Shown: piece after piece, positions 53,750 to 62,723 of the stretch
How positions within the stretch are numbered: position 1 is the stretch's first letter
How the letters are laid out: the number at the start of each line of letters is the position of its first letter
NCBI RefSeq assembly: GCF_011395035.1
Contig: NZ_CP024768.1
Location: forward strand, 2,827,286 to 2,891,285
Origin: Pantoea cypripedii
GTDB taxonomy: Bacteria > Pseudomonadota > Gammaproteobacteria > Enterobacterales > Enterobacteriaceae
Direction of reading: 5' to 3'
DNA: 64,000 nucleotides
The notes under the pieces: model-generated
Databases searched by the model: none
What the model was told of the DNA's origin: nothing
The model's input: the letters and a program-made list of their open reading frames with translations, nothing else
Translations under genes and position numbers: made by a program

Positions 53750-54904
53750 TTACGCGATCGTGTTAGGCGTTTTACCCGCAGCAAGTGCCGTGAGTTTGCG
53801 CCATAACCACTCCATCGGCCCCTGGCGGAACCGACGCAGCCACAGCACGGAAAACAGGATATTAACCAGCCAGACAGGCGGTACAAAAGCCAGCAATTGC
53901 AGGCGGTCATACTGCATAAACAAGCCGAAACGATAAAACAGCGTGGTGCAGATCAGGGTCTGCAGCAGGTAGTTACTCAGCGCCATTCGCCCGACGCATT
54001 GAATGGCGAAACTGATCCGCGTTGCAGCAATCTGTGGCCAGAACCCAAGACACAGCGCAGCATAACCGAGGCTGATAAACGGGCTGGCGATATCACGCGG
54101 CACCTGCAAATAAAAACCACTCCAGATGAATTCCCAGCCAAGATGCCATTGCCCGATGATGCCCGGAATGGCGATCAGCCAGCCCACGCTCAGCAATATC
54201 ACGGCTGCCCGGCGGTAATGCTGCACGCTGAACTGCCCACTTAGCCAGCCGGTGCGCATCAGGGCAGCACCAATCAGCATCAGGCCTGCCAGCTGCCAGC
54301 CGTATTGCGAGGCCAGCGCCATCAAACTGGAGGAGAGATGATCGAGACGGTTTTGCACCGCTTCCCAGCCTCCCAACAGCTTCCAGTAACGTTCATACTG
54401 GAGATCGGCCGCACCCGGCAACCAGGAACGGCTCGGTTGCGGGGTGGAAATGGCGCCAAACACCAGCAGCACGCCGCACCCCACCAGATACAGCAGCACG
54501 CCGGTTTGTAACAATGCGCGATTCGAAGGAACTTCACGTAACATACGCCAGATAACCAGCCCAATCAGGCCGTAATCCAGCAGGATATCCCCTTCCCAGA
54601 AAAACAGCGCATGGATCAAACCCAGCAGCACCAGCCACGATAAGCGCGCCGAAATCCAGCGGCTGCCACGGGGAATCTGCATATGCAGCCCGGCTCCAAA
54701 CAGCAACGCGAAGAGCGTCAGGAATTTGAGTTGTGCCAGTCCGTCCATCACCGCCCAGGTCCAGGCATCAGACAGCGAGATATCACCCTGCCAGGCCGGA
54801 TTCAGGTATGCCGCGGCCGGTAAGCCGAAGCCAACGATGTTTAACAGCAGAATGCCGAGAATGGCGCAACCACGAATGAAATCCAGCGCGAGATAGCGTT
54901 GCAT
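53750..54904 (-). CDS. yeiB: DUF418 membrane protein YeiB
   Basis: Polytopic inner-membrane protein of 384 residues, about ten hydrophobic segments. DUF418 signatures: LDFIRGCAILGILLLNIVGFG at the N-terminus and CVGRMALSNYLLQTLICTTLFY near residue 295. The molecular function is unknown. Start 54904 (AGGACA upstream) matches the E. coli protein; the frame extends 12 codons further without similarity. It lies 53 bases after folE, as in E. coli. Confidence 0.92.
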   Translation of the reverse strand: MQRYLALDFIRGCAILGILLLNIVGFGLPAAAYLNPAWQGDISLSDAWTWAVMDGLAQLKFLTLFALLFGAGLHMQIPRGSRWISARLSWLVLLGLIHALFFWEGDILLDYGLIGLVIWRMLREVPSNRALLQTGVLLYLVGCGVLLVFGAISTPQPSRSWLPGAADLQYERYWKLLGGWEAVQNRLDHLSSSLMALASQYGWQLAGLMLIGAALMRTGWLSGQFSVQHYRRAAVILLSVGWLIAIPGIIGQWHLGWEFIWSGFYLQVPRDIASPFISLGYAALCLGFWPQIAATRISFAIQCVGRMALSNYLLQTLICTTLFYRFGLFMQYDRLQLLAFVPPVWLVNILFSVLWLRRFRQGPMEWLWRKLTALAAGKTPNTIA

Positions 54905-54957
54905 CGGGTGTCCTGAGGGAAAAAAGAAAACGGGCGGCAAACGCCGCCCAAACCGTC

Positions 54958-55623
54958 TTAGTTATGACGTACCGCGCGCAGAAACTCCTGACGAGTATTC
55001 TGACTGGATTTAAACAAGCCACCTAACGAGGTGGTGGTGGTGGCGCTGGTAGCATCTTTCACACCGCGCGCTTTGACACAGTAATGCACCGCATCAATCG
55101 ACACCGCCACATTGTTGGTACCCAGCAGGGTCTGTAACGCGATCAGCACCTGCTGAGTCAAACGCTCCTGCACCTGTGGACGCTGCGCAAAGAACTGCAC
55201 GATGCGGTTGATTTTCGACAGGCCAATCACTTTATCTTTCGGGATGTAAGCGACAGTCGCTTTACCATCAATGATCACGAAGTGATGTTCGCAGGTACTG
55301 GTCAACGTGATATCACGCACCGTTACCATCTCATCAACCTTCATCTTGTTTTCGATAACGGTGATTTTGGGGAAGTTGGCGTAGTCGAGACCTGAAAAAA
55401 TTTCATCAACATACATCTTAGCGATGCGATGAGGGGTCTCCATCAGGCTGTCATCTTCCAGGTCAAGATTCAGCAGTTGCATGATTTCGGTCATATGACC
55501 GGCGATCTGACGTTTGCGGGTTTCATCGTCCATTTCACGCACCGGGGCGCGTAACGGCGTTTCCAGGCCACGCGCCAGCAGCGCTTCATGAACCAGGGCG
55601 GCTTCCTGACTTAAGGTGCTCAT
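54958..55623 (-). CDS. folE: GTP cyclohydrolase I
   Basis: First step of tetrahydrofolate synthesis: GTP to dihydroneopterin triphosphate. It has 221 residues (E. coli 222). Zinc ligands are in TSTCEHHFV (C and H near 110-113) and HYCVKARGV (near 181). Substrate motif LSKINRIV is present. Start ATG 55623 is preceded by GGAGAAGAT. Confidence 0.97.
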   Translation of the reverse strand: MSTLSQEAALVHEALLARGLETPLRAPVREMDDETRKRQIAGHMTEIMQLLNLDLEDDSLMETPHRIAKMYVDEIFSGLDYANFPKITVIENKMKVDEMVTVRDITLTSTCEHHFVIIDGKATVAYIPKDKVIGLSKINRIVQFFAQRPQVQERLTQQVLIALQTLLGTNNVAVSIDAVHYCVKARGVKDATSATTTTSLGGLFKSSQNTRQEFLRAVRHN

Positions 55624-55748
55624 CGTAATCTTCTCCGGCAGGTGATGCGCCCGCAGGGTCTGTGCCTGCGGGGGAATTTCTGAGCGCGTATTGTGAAACA
55701 CTCCGCGCCCTTAATCCAGCAATCAATCTGATTGGAGATGAAAGCTTT

Positions 55749-56879
55749 TCATGGCGTGCTACGACGGAGCACCAGCGCTCCCGCCAGCAGCAAACCTGCT
55801 CCGGCTACCCATAATGCCGGTTCCAGCTGGTGCCACAGCAGAGAAGAGAGCCACGACAGCAGTGGTCCGCCGAGTTGCCCGACGGCATAACCCGTGGTCA
55901 GTAGCCCCGCCAGATAACGAGTATGCTGCGGAGCCAGCTCACGACCATATTGCAACGTCAGTTGTACCACGCACAGGAAACCACCCCCGATCAGCACGGC
56001 ACCGATCATCAGGCCATTCAACCCTGGCAGCACGCTTGCGGCGATCACCCCCAGTGCCTGCGCCCACAACACCAGCGCCAGGCGGAGATGGCTGCTGCCC
56101 CAGTGGCGGGTAATGATCCCCAGCAGGATGCCGATGACCGCCGCCCCGCCAAATACCGGCCAGACAAACTGCGCGAAGGCGCTATGCGGGAAACGCGCGG
56201 CCGCCATTTGCGACAGAAAGGTCGCGGGCAGAATGTAACCAAATCCGGCCAGGCTGTAACTCAGCACCAGCCGTTTCAGATTGCTATTCAGCACCAGCGG
56301 CTCAGGGGCCTGATCGGGCCGGTGCAGCTGGCCATGACGGGGCAGGAAACGGGCAATGGCCGCAATCAGCAGCAGCGCCAGCAAACCATACGCGCCCCAC
56401 GCCAGCGCGGCGCTGGCCCCCGTGGCATGTAGCAACACTGCCAGCATCCCGCTGAGGAAAATTCCGGTGCCCGGCCCGGCAAATACCGCCGCTGACAATC
56501 CCGGACGTCCATGATGCAGCAGCTGTTCATTGCTCCACGCCGCCACCAGCACCATTGCCCAGCCGCTGGCAGCACCGATCAGAAAACGAATCAGACCATG
56601 CAGCCACGGACCGGATACGCAGGCGGAGAGCAACGTCAACACCACCGCGCCCCAAATCCCCAGCTGCAAACGCCATTCGACGCGTGTGCGTGCGCGCATG
56701 GCATCAAACGAGCCGCATAAATACCCCAGATAATTCAGGGCCGCCACCAGGCTGGCACTGGTCAGCGTCAGCTGATGGTCCTGAATCATTAATGGGACCT
56801 GTGGCGTAAAAGCAAACCGCCCAATCCCCATCGCAACCACTAAACTTAAGAACGCACTGAGTGCAACGCGAAACGCCAT
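55749..56879 (-). CDS. MFS transporter, YbfB/YjiJ family
   Basis: 376-residue twelve-helix transporter. The N-terminal signature VAMGIGRFAFTPQVPLM is diagnostic of the YbfB/YjiJ (DUF1228) MFS group, whose substrates are mostly unknown. Start 56879 has a purine-rich site upstream; a 12-codon longer frame is possible. It is divergent from a LysR regulator, which probably controls it. Confidence 0.85.
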   Translation of the reverse strand: MAFRVALSAFLSLVVAMGIGRFAFTPQVPLMIQDHQLTLTSASLVAALNYLGYLCGSFDAMRARTRVEWRLQLGIWGAVVLTLLSACVSGPWLHGLIRFLIGAASGWAMVLVAAWSNEQLLHHGRPGLSAAVFAGPGTGIFLSGMLAVLLHATGASAALAWGAYGLLALLLIAAIARFLPRHGQLHRPDQAPEPLVLNSNLKRLVLSYSLAGFGYILPATFLSQMAAARFPHSAFAQFVWPVFGGAAVIGILLGIITRHWGSSHLRLALVLWAQALGVIAASVLPGLNGLMIGAVLIGGGFLCVVQLTLQYGRELAPQHTRYLAGLLTTGYAVGQLGGPLLSWLSSLLWHQLEPALWVAGAGLLLAGALVLRRSTP

Positions 56880-56901
56880 TACCAACCCCTGATGTTGTTT
56901 T

Positions 56902-56947
56902 ATCACTTGCTTCAAGCATGCGTGATGTTTAAACTCACGAAAAGTGA
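56902..56947. promoter_or_regulatory. Dyads between the divergent MFS and LysR genes
   Basis: ATCAC (56902) with GTGAT (56922) enclosing TTGCTTCAAGCA, and TCAC-GAAAA-GTGA (56935-56947). The second fits a T-N11-A LysR box. These are likely sites for the adjacent regulator. Confidence 0.4.
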
Positions 56948-56981
56948 ATAATACTAACTAAGTTGTTTACGAGAAGAGAAT

Positions 56982-57893
56982 ATGGATCTGGTCCAACTAC
57001 GCATGTTCTGTTCTGTGGCTGAAACCGGCTCGCTGGTTCGTGCGGCAGAACAGCTGCATCGGGTTCCCTCGAACCTCACCACCCGTCTGCGCCAGCTGGA
57101 AGAAGAGTTGGGCGTGGATCTGTTTATCCGCGAGAAGCAACGCATCCGCCTGTCGCCGATGGGCCATAACTTTCTCAACTATGCCCAGCGTATTCTGGCA
57201 CTGAGCGATGAAGCGCTGAGTATGGCACGCGCCGGTGAACCCGGTGGCAATTTTGCTCTTGGTTCAATGGAAAGCACCGCAGCAACACGCCTGCCAGGCT
57301 TGCTGGCGGCGTATCACCAGCGTTTTCCCTCGGTGGCACTGTCGCTGATTACCGGCACCTCGGGCGAAATCATCGATAAAGTGCGCGAAGGCACGCTGGC
57401 GGCCGCGCTGGTCGATGGCCCGGTGACCCACGATGATCTCAACGGCTGTATCGCCTTTCGTGAGGAGATGGTGTTAATCACCAGCCTCGAACATAAGCCG
57501 ATCACCAATGCGCGGGATACGCAGGGCGATACACTGTTCGCCTTTCGTAACAGCTGCTCGTATCGCGTCAAACTGGAATCCTGGTATCGCGACAGCCAGA
57601 CCGCGCCGGATAACGTGATGGAAATCCAGTCTTATCACGCCATGATGGCCTGCGTTGCAGGTGGTGCGGGTGTGGCGATGATTCCGGCATCGGTGCTGAA
57701 CCAGATGCCGGGCAAAGTCCGGGTACAGGAACATGCGCTGCCACCGGCGTACCGTGATACCGCCACCTGGCTCATGTGGCGTCGGGATGCGTTCACCCCC
57801 AATGTCGAAGCATTGAAGTATTTGATTATTGAATTATTTGATGACCGGCCGCTCAACGATGAGCTGATGCATCCGCTGCATGCGACCGAGTAA
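56982..57893 (+). CDS. LysR-family regulator, PtrR/YneJ-like
   Basis: 303 residues. N-terminal helix-turn-helix MDLVQLRMFCSVAETGSLVRAAEQLHRVPSNLTTRLRQLE, then an effector domain. The run HRVPSNLTTR and LSPMGHNFLNY are shared with E. coli PtrR (YneJ), a putrescine-utilisation regulator. The ligand here is unknown and the neighbours differ. It is divergent from the YbfB-type MFS gene and lies 63 bases before frmA. Confidence 0.85.
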   Translation: MDLVQLRMFCSVAETGSLVRAAEQLHRVPSNLTTRLRQLEEELGVDLFIREKQRIRLSPMGHNFLNYAQRILALSDEALSMARAGEPGGNFALGSMESTAATRLPGLLAAYHQRFPSVALSLITGTSGEIIDKVREGTLAAALVDGPVTHDDLNGCIAFREEMVLITSLEHKPITNARDTQGDTLFAFRNSCSYRVKLESWYRDSQTAPDNVMEIQSYHAMMACVAGGAGVAMIPASVLNQMPGKVRVQEHALPPAYRDTATWLMWRRDAFTPNVEALKYLIIELFDDRPLNDELMHPLHATE

Positions 57894-57956
57894 TTTTAAC
57901 CGTTATCACGACCAACGGGCCGCCTGCTGGCCCGCATCTACAGGAAGAGGAATTGC

Positions 57957-59081
57957 ATGAACATGATTAAAACCCGTGCCGCCGTTGCCTGGGCAGCTGG
58001 CGAACCACTGAAAATCGAAGAAGTGGATCTGATGCCACCGCAGAAAGGCGAAGTGCTGGTGCGCATCGTGGCGACCGGTGTGTGCCATACCGATGCTTAT
58101 ACCCTGTCGGGGGCCGATCCGGAGGGCGTGTTCCCGGCGATTCTTGGTCATGAAGGTGGCGGCATCGTGGAAGCCGTGGGTGAAGGCGTCACCAGCGTAG
58201 CCGTCGGTGACCACGTGATCCCGTTGTATACCCCGGAATGTGGCAAATGTAAGTTCTGTCTGTCAGGCAAAACCAACCTGTGCCAGGCGATCCGCGCCAC
58301 GCAAGGTAAAGGGTTGATGCCGGATGGCACCACGCGCTTCTTCAAAGACGGCCAGCCGATTTTCCACTATATGGGTACCTCCACTTTCTCTGAATACACT
58401 GTAGTCCCGGAGATTTCACTGGCGAAAATCAGCAAAGAAGCTCCGCTGGAAGAAGTCTGCCTGCTGGGTTGTGGCGTGACGACCGGCATGGGCGCGGTAA
58501 TGAACACGGCCAAAGTGAAAGAAGGCGATACCGTGGCCATTTTCGGTCTCGGTGGTATCGGCCTGTCAGCGATTATCGGCGCGAAAATGGCGAAGGCCGG
58601 TCGCATTATTGGTATCGATATCAACACCAGCAAATTCGACCTGGCGCGCAAACTGGGCGCAACCGATCTGATTAATCCAAAAGATTATGAGAAGCCGATT
58701 CAGGACGTGATCGTTGAGCTGACTGATGGCGGCGTAGATTACTCGTTTGAGTGTATCGGTAACGTTAACGTGATGCGTTCCGCGCTGGAGTGCTGCCACA
58801 AGGGTTGGGGTGAATCGGTGATTATCGGCGTCGCTGGTGCCGGTCAGGAAATCTCCACCCGTCCGTTCCAGCTGGTTACCGGTCGCGTCTGGCGTGGTTC
58901 GGCATTCGGCGGCGTAAAAGGCCGTTCACAGCTGCCAGGCATTGTGCAGGATTACCTCGACGGTAAATTCGCGCTCAATGACTTCATTACCCATACCATG
59001 CCGCTGGAAGATATCAACGAAGCGTTTGAGTTGATGCACGAAGGGAAATCAATCCGTTCCGTGGTGCATTTCAACAAATAA
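57957..59081 (+). CDS. frmA: S-(hydroxymethyl)glutathione dehydrogenase FrmA
   Basis: Class III alcohol dehydrogenase oxidising the formaldehyde-glutathione adduct to S-formylglutathione with NAD. It has 374 residues. Catalytic zinc: C in TGVCHTDAYT, H in LGHEGGG, C in LGCGVTTG. Structural zinc: ECGKCKFCLSGKTNLC. NAD fold: FGLGGIGLSAI. GGAAGAGGA lies upstream. It lies 12 bases before fghA, forming a formaldehyde-detoxification pair; no FrmR regulator is present. Confidence 0.96.
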   Translation: MNMIKTRAAVAWAAGEPLKIEEVDLMPPQKGEVLVRIVATGVCHTDAYTLSGADPEGVFPAILGHEGGGIVEAVGEGVTSVAVGDHVIPLYTPECGKCKFCLSGKTNLCQAIRATQGKGLMPDGTTRFFKDGQPIFHYMGTSTFSEYTVVPEISLAKISKEAPLEEVCLLGCGVTTGMGAVMNTAKVKEGDTVAIFGLGGIGLSAIIGAKMAKAGRIIGIDINTSKFDLARKLGATDLINPKDYEKPIQDVIVELTDGGVDYSFECIGNVNVMRSALECCHKGWGESVIIGVAGAGQEISTRPFQLVTGRVWRGSAFGGVKGRSQLPGIVQDYLDGKFALNDFITHTMPLEDINEAFELMHEGKSIRSVVHFNK

Positions 59082-59093
59082 CCAGGAGGCGTT

Positions 59094-59936
59094 ATGGCAA
59101 CCACGCTGGAATTGCTTGAAGAACATCGCATGTTTGGCGGCTGGCAACAGCGCTGGCGGCATGCTTCATCGGTGCTTAATTGCCCGATGACGTTCAGCAT
59201 TTTTCTGCCACCGCCCAGGGACGACACACCGCCGCCGGTAGTGTGGTTCTTCGCCGGGCTGACCTGCACCGATGAGAACTTCACCACCAAAGCGGGCGCT
59301 CAACGCGTTGCGGCGGAACTGGGTCTGGTGCTGATTATGCCGGATACCAGCCCGCGCGGTGACGATGTAGCCAATGACAGCGGTTACGACCTCGGTCAGG
59401 GTGCGGGATTCTATCTCAACGCCACACAACAACCGTGGGCGGCGAACTATCGCATGTTTGATTACGTCAGCCATGAGTTACCGGCGCTGGTCGCCGATAA
59501 CTTTAAGCTGAGCGAGCGACATGCGGTAATGGGGCATTCGATGGGGGGTCATGGTGCCCTGCTGCTGGCGCTGCGTCTTGGCGGGCGTTTTGCTTCGGCT
59601 TCGGCCTTTGCGCCAATCGTCAACCCAACCGAAGTCCCCTGGGGACAGAAAGCGTTCAGCGCCTATCTCGGTGACGATCGCGCCAGCTGGCACCAATACG
59701 ATAGCTGCCTGCTGATGCAAGAAGTAGAACATCGTCTGCCGATCCTGATTGACCAGGGCGACAGCGATCAGTTCCTTGCCGATCAGCTGCGTCCGGAACG
59801 TCTGGAGGCGGTGGCACGTGAGCAGGGTTTCCCGCTGGAATTACGTATTCAGCCGGGATACGACCATAGCTACTTCTTTATCGCCAGTTTTGTTGAAGAC
59901 CATCTGCGTTTTCACGCGAAACATTTGCTGGTGTAG
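59094..59936 (+). CDS. fghA: S-formylglutathione hydrolase (YeiG/FrmB type)
   Basis: Alpha/beta-hydrolase releasing formate and glutathione, completing formaldehyde detoxification. It has 280 residues. The nucleophile is S149 in GHSMGGHGAL; an acidic residue in DQGDSDQF and the histidine in PGYDHSYFF complete the triad. Oxyanion region WFFAGLTCTDENF is present. Its position after folE matches E. coli yeiG. AGGAGG lies upstream. Confidence 0.95.
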   Translation: MATTLELLEEHRMFGGWQQRWRHASSVLNCPMTFSIFLPPPRDDTPPPVVWFFAGLTCTDENFTTKAGAQRVAAELGLVLIMPDTSPRGDDVANDSGYDLGQGAGFYLNATQQPWAANYRMFDYVSHELPALVADNFKLSERHAVMGHSMGGHGALLLALRLGGRFASASAFAPIVNPTEVPWGQKAFSAYLGDDRASWHQYDSCLLMQEVEHRLPILIDQGDSDQFLADQLRPERLEAVAREQGFPLELRIQPGYDHSYFFIASFVEDHLRFHAKHLLV

Positions 59937-59949
59937 GGAAAAATAAAAC

Positions 59950-59977
59950 TAAGCCGCGAACGTTCGCGGCTTTTTTT
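59950..59977. terminator. Terminator between fghA and the unknown gene
   Basis: AGCCGCGAA-CG-TTCGCGGCT with eight T after it (plus strand), preceded by AAAACTA. It ends fghA, and probably also the convergent gene. Confidence 0.88.
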
Positions 59978-59980
59978 TGC

Positions 59981-60604
59981 TTATAAAAAGCGTGGTGTGA
60001 AGCTGTGGGGAGTCGCGAAATCATGTTTCAGGGTGAAACTTCCCTGTTCATTCTCAACATTAAAGACTTTATTGGTGGTGATGCTCATCGCCTTTAATGA
60101 TTTAATCACCATGGTGTCGGCGGAAAAATGCGCGGTTTTATCTGCAAGTAACGTGTCATAATTCACTATCGGTCGATAAAAATAACAAAAATCCATCGAT
60201 TCGTGTTCAGGTCTATTATTGGCCACCATCACACGACAACGCACTTCTCCCTCTGCTGCCATGCGCTCTGTGGCGCTAACATGGTAATTCGGCGCGACAA
60301 TCAGCGTTTTCGTCTCGATCTTTTTTATTTTCTTACGGCCAAACAATATTTTTACTGCATCAAGAATATCCTGCCTGACCACGCGTACCGAGCTAATGGG
60401 GTTATCGCGGCTAATTAACATCGCTCCCGCAGGATCAAAGATAAGATTTTGACAAACAATGTCATTAGCTCTTACCTCTTCAAATAATGATACCGGGGAA
60501 TTTTTAATTTGTTCGATCATTGGCGTACATTGAAAAATCACGTCAGGAGGGGTTGCTGGGCGATCGGTCCAAAAGGATAGCGCCGCACGGGGTATCTTCA
60601 TCAT
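59981..60604 (-). CDS. Unknown 207-residue protein
   Basis: I do not recognise this protein. It begins MMKIPRAALSFWTDRPATPP and has no signal peptide or membrane segment. Basic RKKIKKIETK near residue 90 and a mixed alpha/beta-looking remainder are the only visible traits. GGAG upstream supports the start (60604, or 60601). It is more AT-rich than its neighbours and stands alone between two hairpins, in the slot where E. coli carries cirA. It is probably an accessory gene. Confidence 0.65.
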   Translation of the reverse strand: MMKIPRAALSFWTDRPATPPDVIFQCTPMIEQIKNSPVSLFEEVRANDIVCQNLIFDPAGAMLISRDNPISSVRVVRQDILDAVKILFGRKKIKKIETKTLIVAPNYHVSATERMAAEGEVRCRVMVANNRPEHESMDFCYFYRPIVNYDTLLADKTAHFSADTMVIKSLKAMSITTNKVFNVENEQGSFTLKHDFATPHSFTPRFL

Positions 60605-60691
60605 TTTTTCTCCATAAAAATGCGTTCCGTGGTTTTATCCTGGATTAGCCCGACGATCAGTGATGGGGTCGACAAAATATCATTAAGAAAG

Positions 60692-60711
60692 CGGCGCGAT
60701 ATATCGCGCCG
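60692..60711. repeat. REP-like palindrome acting as terminator
   Basis: CGGCGCG-ATATAT-CGCGCCG, the stem of the main REP family without a GTAG foot, 12 bases after the ABC ATPase stop. On the minus strand CTTTCTTAAT follows, so it may double as a terminator. Confidence 0.6.
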
Positions 60712-60722
60712 TGATGAAAGGG

Positions 60723-61511
60723 CTAAATAATCGACTCCGCTACCAGGCCATCAATCATGACCTGCGGCATCCCCTGTGAGCAACATTCGATACGGCCACG
60801 CACACCGTAAACCTGCGCCAGCGTATCCGGGGTAATGACCTGCGCCGGTGCGCCATCGGCCAGCAAAGTGCCGTTCTTCAGCATCAGGGCGTGGTCAGCA
60901 TGGCGCAGGGCGATGTTAATATCATGCACCACAACCACCGTAACGATATTACGCAGCCGCGTTTCACGGCGTACCAGGTCCATCACGTGGAACTGGTAAT
61001 TGAGATCCAGCGCGCTGAGCGGCTCATCCAGCAGCAACAGCTCGGGACGACGAATCAGCGACTGGGCCAGACCCACCAGCTGCTTCTGTCCGCCGGAAAG
61101 CTGATCCAGATAGCGCATTGCCAGGTGAGCGATGCCGAGCTGCTCCAGCAGATGCATAATCTCGGTCTCGCTGGCAGCACTATGCAAACCGCCTGAGGCG
61201 CGCTGTGCCACGATGATTGATTCCAGCACGTGCAGATGCACCCCGGCAGGCAGCGTTTGCGGCAGGTACACCACGCGCTGCGCACGACGGGCAAACGGCT
61301 GAGTCATTAATTCTTCACCGTTCAGCCAAAGCTCGCCCTGCCCTTTGCTCAAACCCGCCAGTGCGCGCAGCAGCGTCGATTTGCCACAACCGTTCGGCCC
61401 CAGCAGTACGGTGATCTTGCCACGCGGCAGCTGTGGAACGTTGAGGTCCTCGATGACTTTACGCTTCGGATAGCCCGCGTAAAAATGGCTGAGGCTTAAT
61501 CCCTGTTCCAT
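60723..61511 (-). CDS. Siderophore ABC transporter ATPase (FecE family)
   Basis: 262-residue ATPase of the iron-siderophore/B12 importer type. Walker A LLGPNGCGKSTLL near residue 33, Q-loop YLPQT, signature LSGGQKQLVGLAQ near 138, Walker B LLLLDEPLSALDL near 157 and H-loop VVVHDIN. Its start overlaps the permease stop by one base (TAATG), so the two are coupled. No binding protein is encoded next to it. Confidence 0.9.
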   Translation of the reverse strand: MEQGLSLSHFYAGYPKRKVIEDLNVPQLPRGKITVLLGPNGCGKSTLLRALAGLSKGQGELWLNGEELMTQPFARRAQRVVYLPQTLPAGVHLHVLESIIVAQRASGGLHSAASETEIMHLLEQLGIAHLAMRYLDQLSGGQKQLVGLAQSLIRRPELLLLDEPLSALDLNYQFHVMDLVRRETRLRNIVTVVVVHDINIALRHADHALMLKNGTLLADGAPAQVITPDTLAQVYGVRGRIECCSQGMPQVMIDGLVAESII

Positions 61512-62590
61512 TACACATTCCCCCGATGACGCAGAATAATGCTCAGGAAGAACGGCACGCCAACCAGCGAGGTGACGATACCAACCGGAATGATGACGCC
61601 AGGGATCAGGTTTTTCGATGCCACTGACGCCAGCGACAGTACCAGCGCACCGGTCAGCGCACTGGCAGGCAGATAATAGCGGTGGTCTTCACCAAACATC
61701 ATACGGGAAATATGGGGGGCCACCAGGCCAATAAAACCAATCGGCCCGACGAAGGCCACCGCCAGCGCTGAGAGAATACTGATGCGCAATAATGTGGCGA
61801 GACGCAGGCGACGCACATCGATACCAAAGCTGATCGCGCGATCTTCGCCAAGGCGCAGCGCCGTCAGTTTCCAGCTGCTGAGCATGGAGAACGGAATCAG
61901 GATGACAAAGGCTGCCGTCAGCACGCCAAGTTTCTCCCACGAGGCGCGCGCCAGGCTGCCCATAGTCCAGAACACCAGCCCCTGCAGGGTATCTTCACTG
62001 GCGATAAACTGCATCATGGAGACCAGCGCATTAAAGGTAAACACCAACGCGATACCGAACAGCACCACGCCCGAGGTGGAAACCCGTGTCCAGCGCGTCA
62101 CGCCATCCAGCATCAGCGCGGCAAACAGCGCAAAAATAAAAGCATTGGCCGAGATAAACCACTGATCCGGCACACCGGGGATACCAATTCCGAGAATAAT
62201 CGCCAGTGCCGCACCAAAGGCCGCAGCGGAAGAGACACCGAGGGTAAAGGGACTCGCCAGTGGGTTATTCAGGATGGTTTGCATCTCTGCCCCGGCGAGG
62301 CCAAGGGAGAAGCCCACCACAATCGCCATCAGCGCATAAGGCAGGCGGATGTCCCAGACAATGACCCGCGTACCCGCATCAACGCTGTCGGGCTGTGTCA
62401 GGGTCTGCCACAGGGTGTGCAGGGAAAGCCCGGCCGGACCGAGCGTGAAATCAAGAACTAACGATGCCAGTATGGCCAGCACCAGAACACCGATCAGCAA
62501 CATCCGCTGACGCAGCACCTGATGATAGTGCGTCATGGTATCGACATCGTTGCCGTTTTCCGCCACCAGCGCGGCTTCCGAGGTACGCAT
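61511..62590 (-). CDS. Siderophore ABC transporter permease (FecCD family)
   Basis: FecCD-type permease of about 359 residues, roughly ten helices. VWDIRLPYALMAIVVGFSLGLAGAEMQTILNNPLASPFTLG is the family core near residues 80-120, and GPIGFIGLVAPHISRMMFGEDHR near 290 is the ATPase-coupling region. A single permease gene suggests a homodimer. Start ATG 62590 has ACAGG upstream; a TTG eight codons earlier is possible. A Fur box lies 53 bases upstream. Confidence 0.9.
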   Translation of the reverse strand: MRTSEAALVAENGNDVDTMTHYHQVLRQRMLLIGVLVLAILASLVLDFTLGPAGLSLHTLWQTLTQPDSVDAGTRVIVWDIRLPYALMAIVVGFSLGLAGAEMQTILNNPLASPFTLGVSSAAAFGAALAIILGIGIPGVPDQWFISANAFIFALFAALMLDGVTRWTRVSTSGVVLFGIALVFTFNALVSMMQFIASEDTLQGLVFWTMGSLARASWEKLGVLTAAFVILIPFSMLSSWKLTALRLGEDRAISFGIDVRRLRLATLLRISILSALAVAFVGPIGFIGLVAPHISRMMFGEDHRYYLPASALTGALVLSLASVASKNLIPGVIIPVGIVTSLVGVPFFLSIILRHRGNV

Positions 62591-62642
62591 TGTTTTACCT
62601 GTTTCTCGTCGCAATCATAACGGCTGCCACAATAGAGCAGGT

Positions 62643-62655
62643 GATAATAATTATC
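62643..62655. promoter_or_regulatory. Fur box of the siderophore ABC genes
   Basis: GATAATAATTATC is an exact 6-1-6 Fur palindrome (GATAAT-n-ATTATC), between the divergently placed permease start and the lysP terminator. It implies iron-repressed transcription. Confidence 0.8.
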
Positions 62656-62680
62656 AATTTTATCTGTGTTACAAAACGCC

Positions 62681-62706
62681 AAAAAAAAGCGCGGACATTG
62701 CCGCGC
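62681..62706 (-). terminator. Terminator of lysP
   Basis: GCGCGG, a 6-base loop and CCGCGC followed by eight T on the minus strand, 18 bases after the lysP stop. Confidence 0.9.
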
Positions 62707-62723
62707 CTTTCAATATGTTGCGA

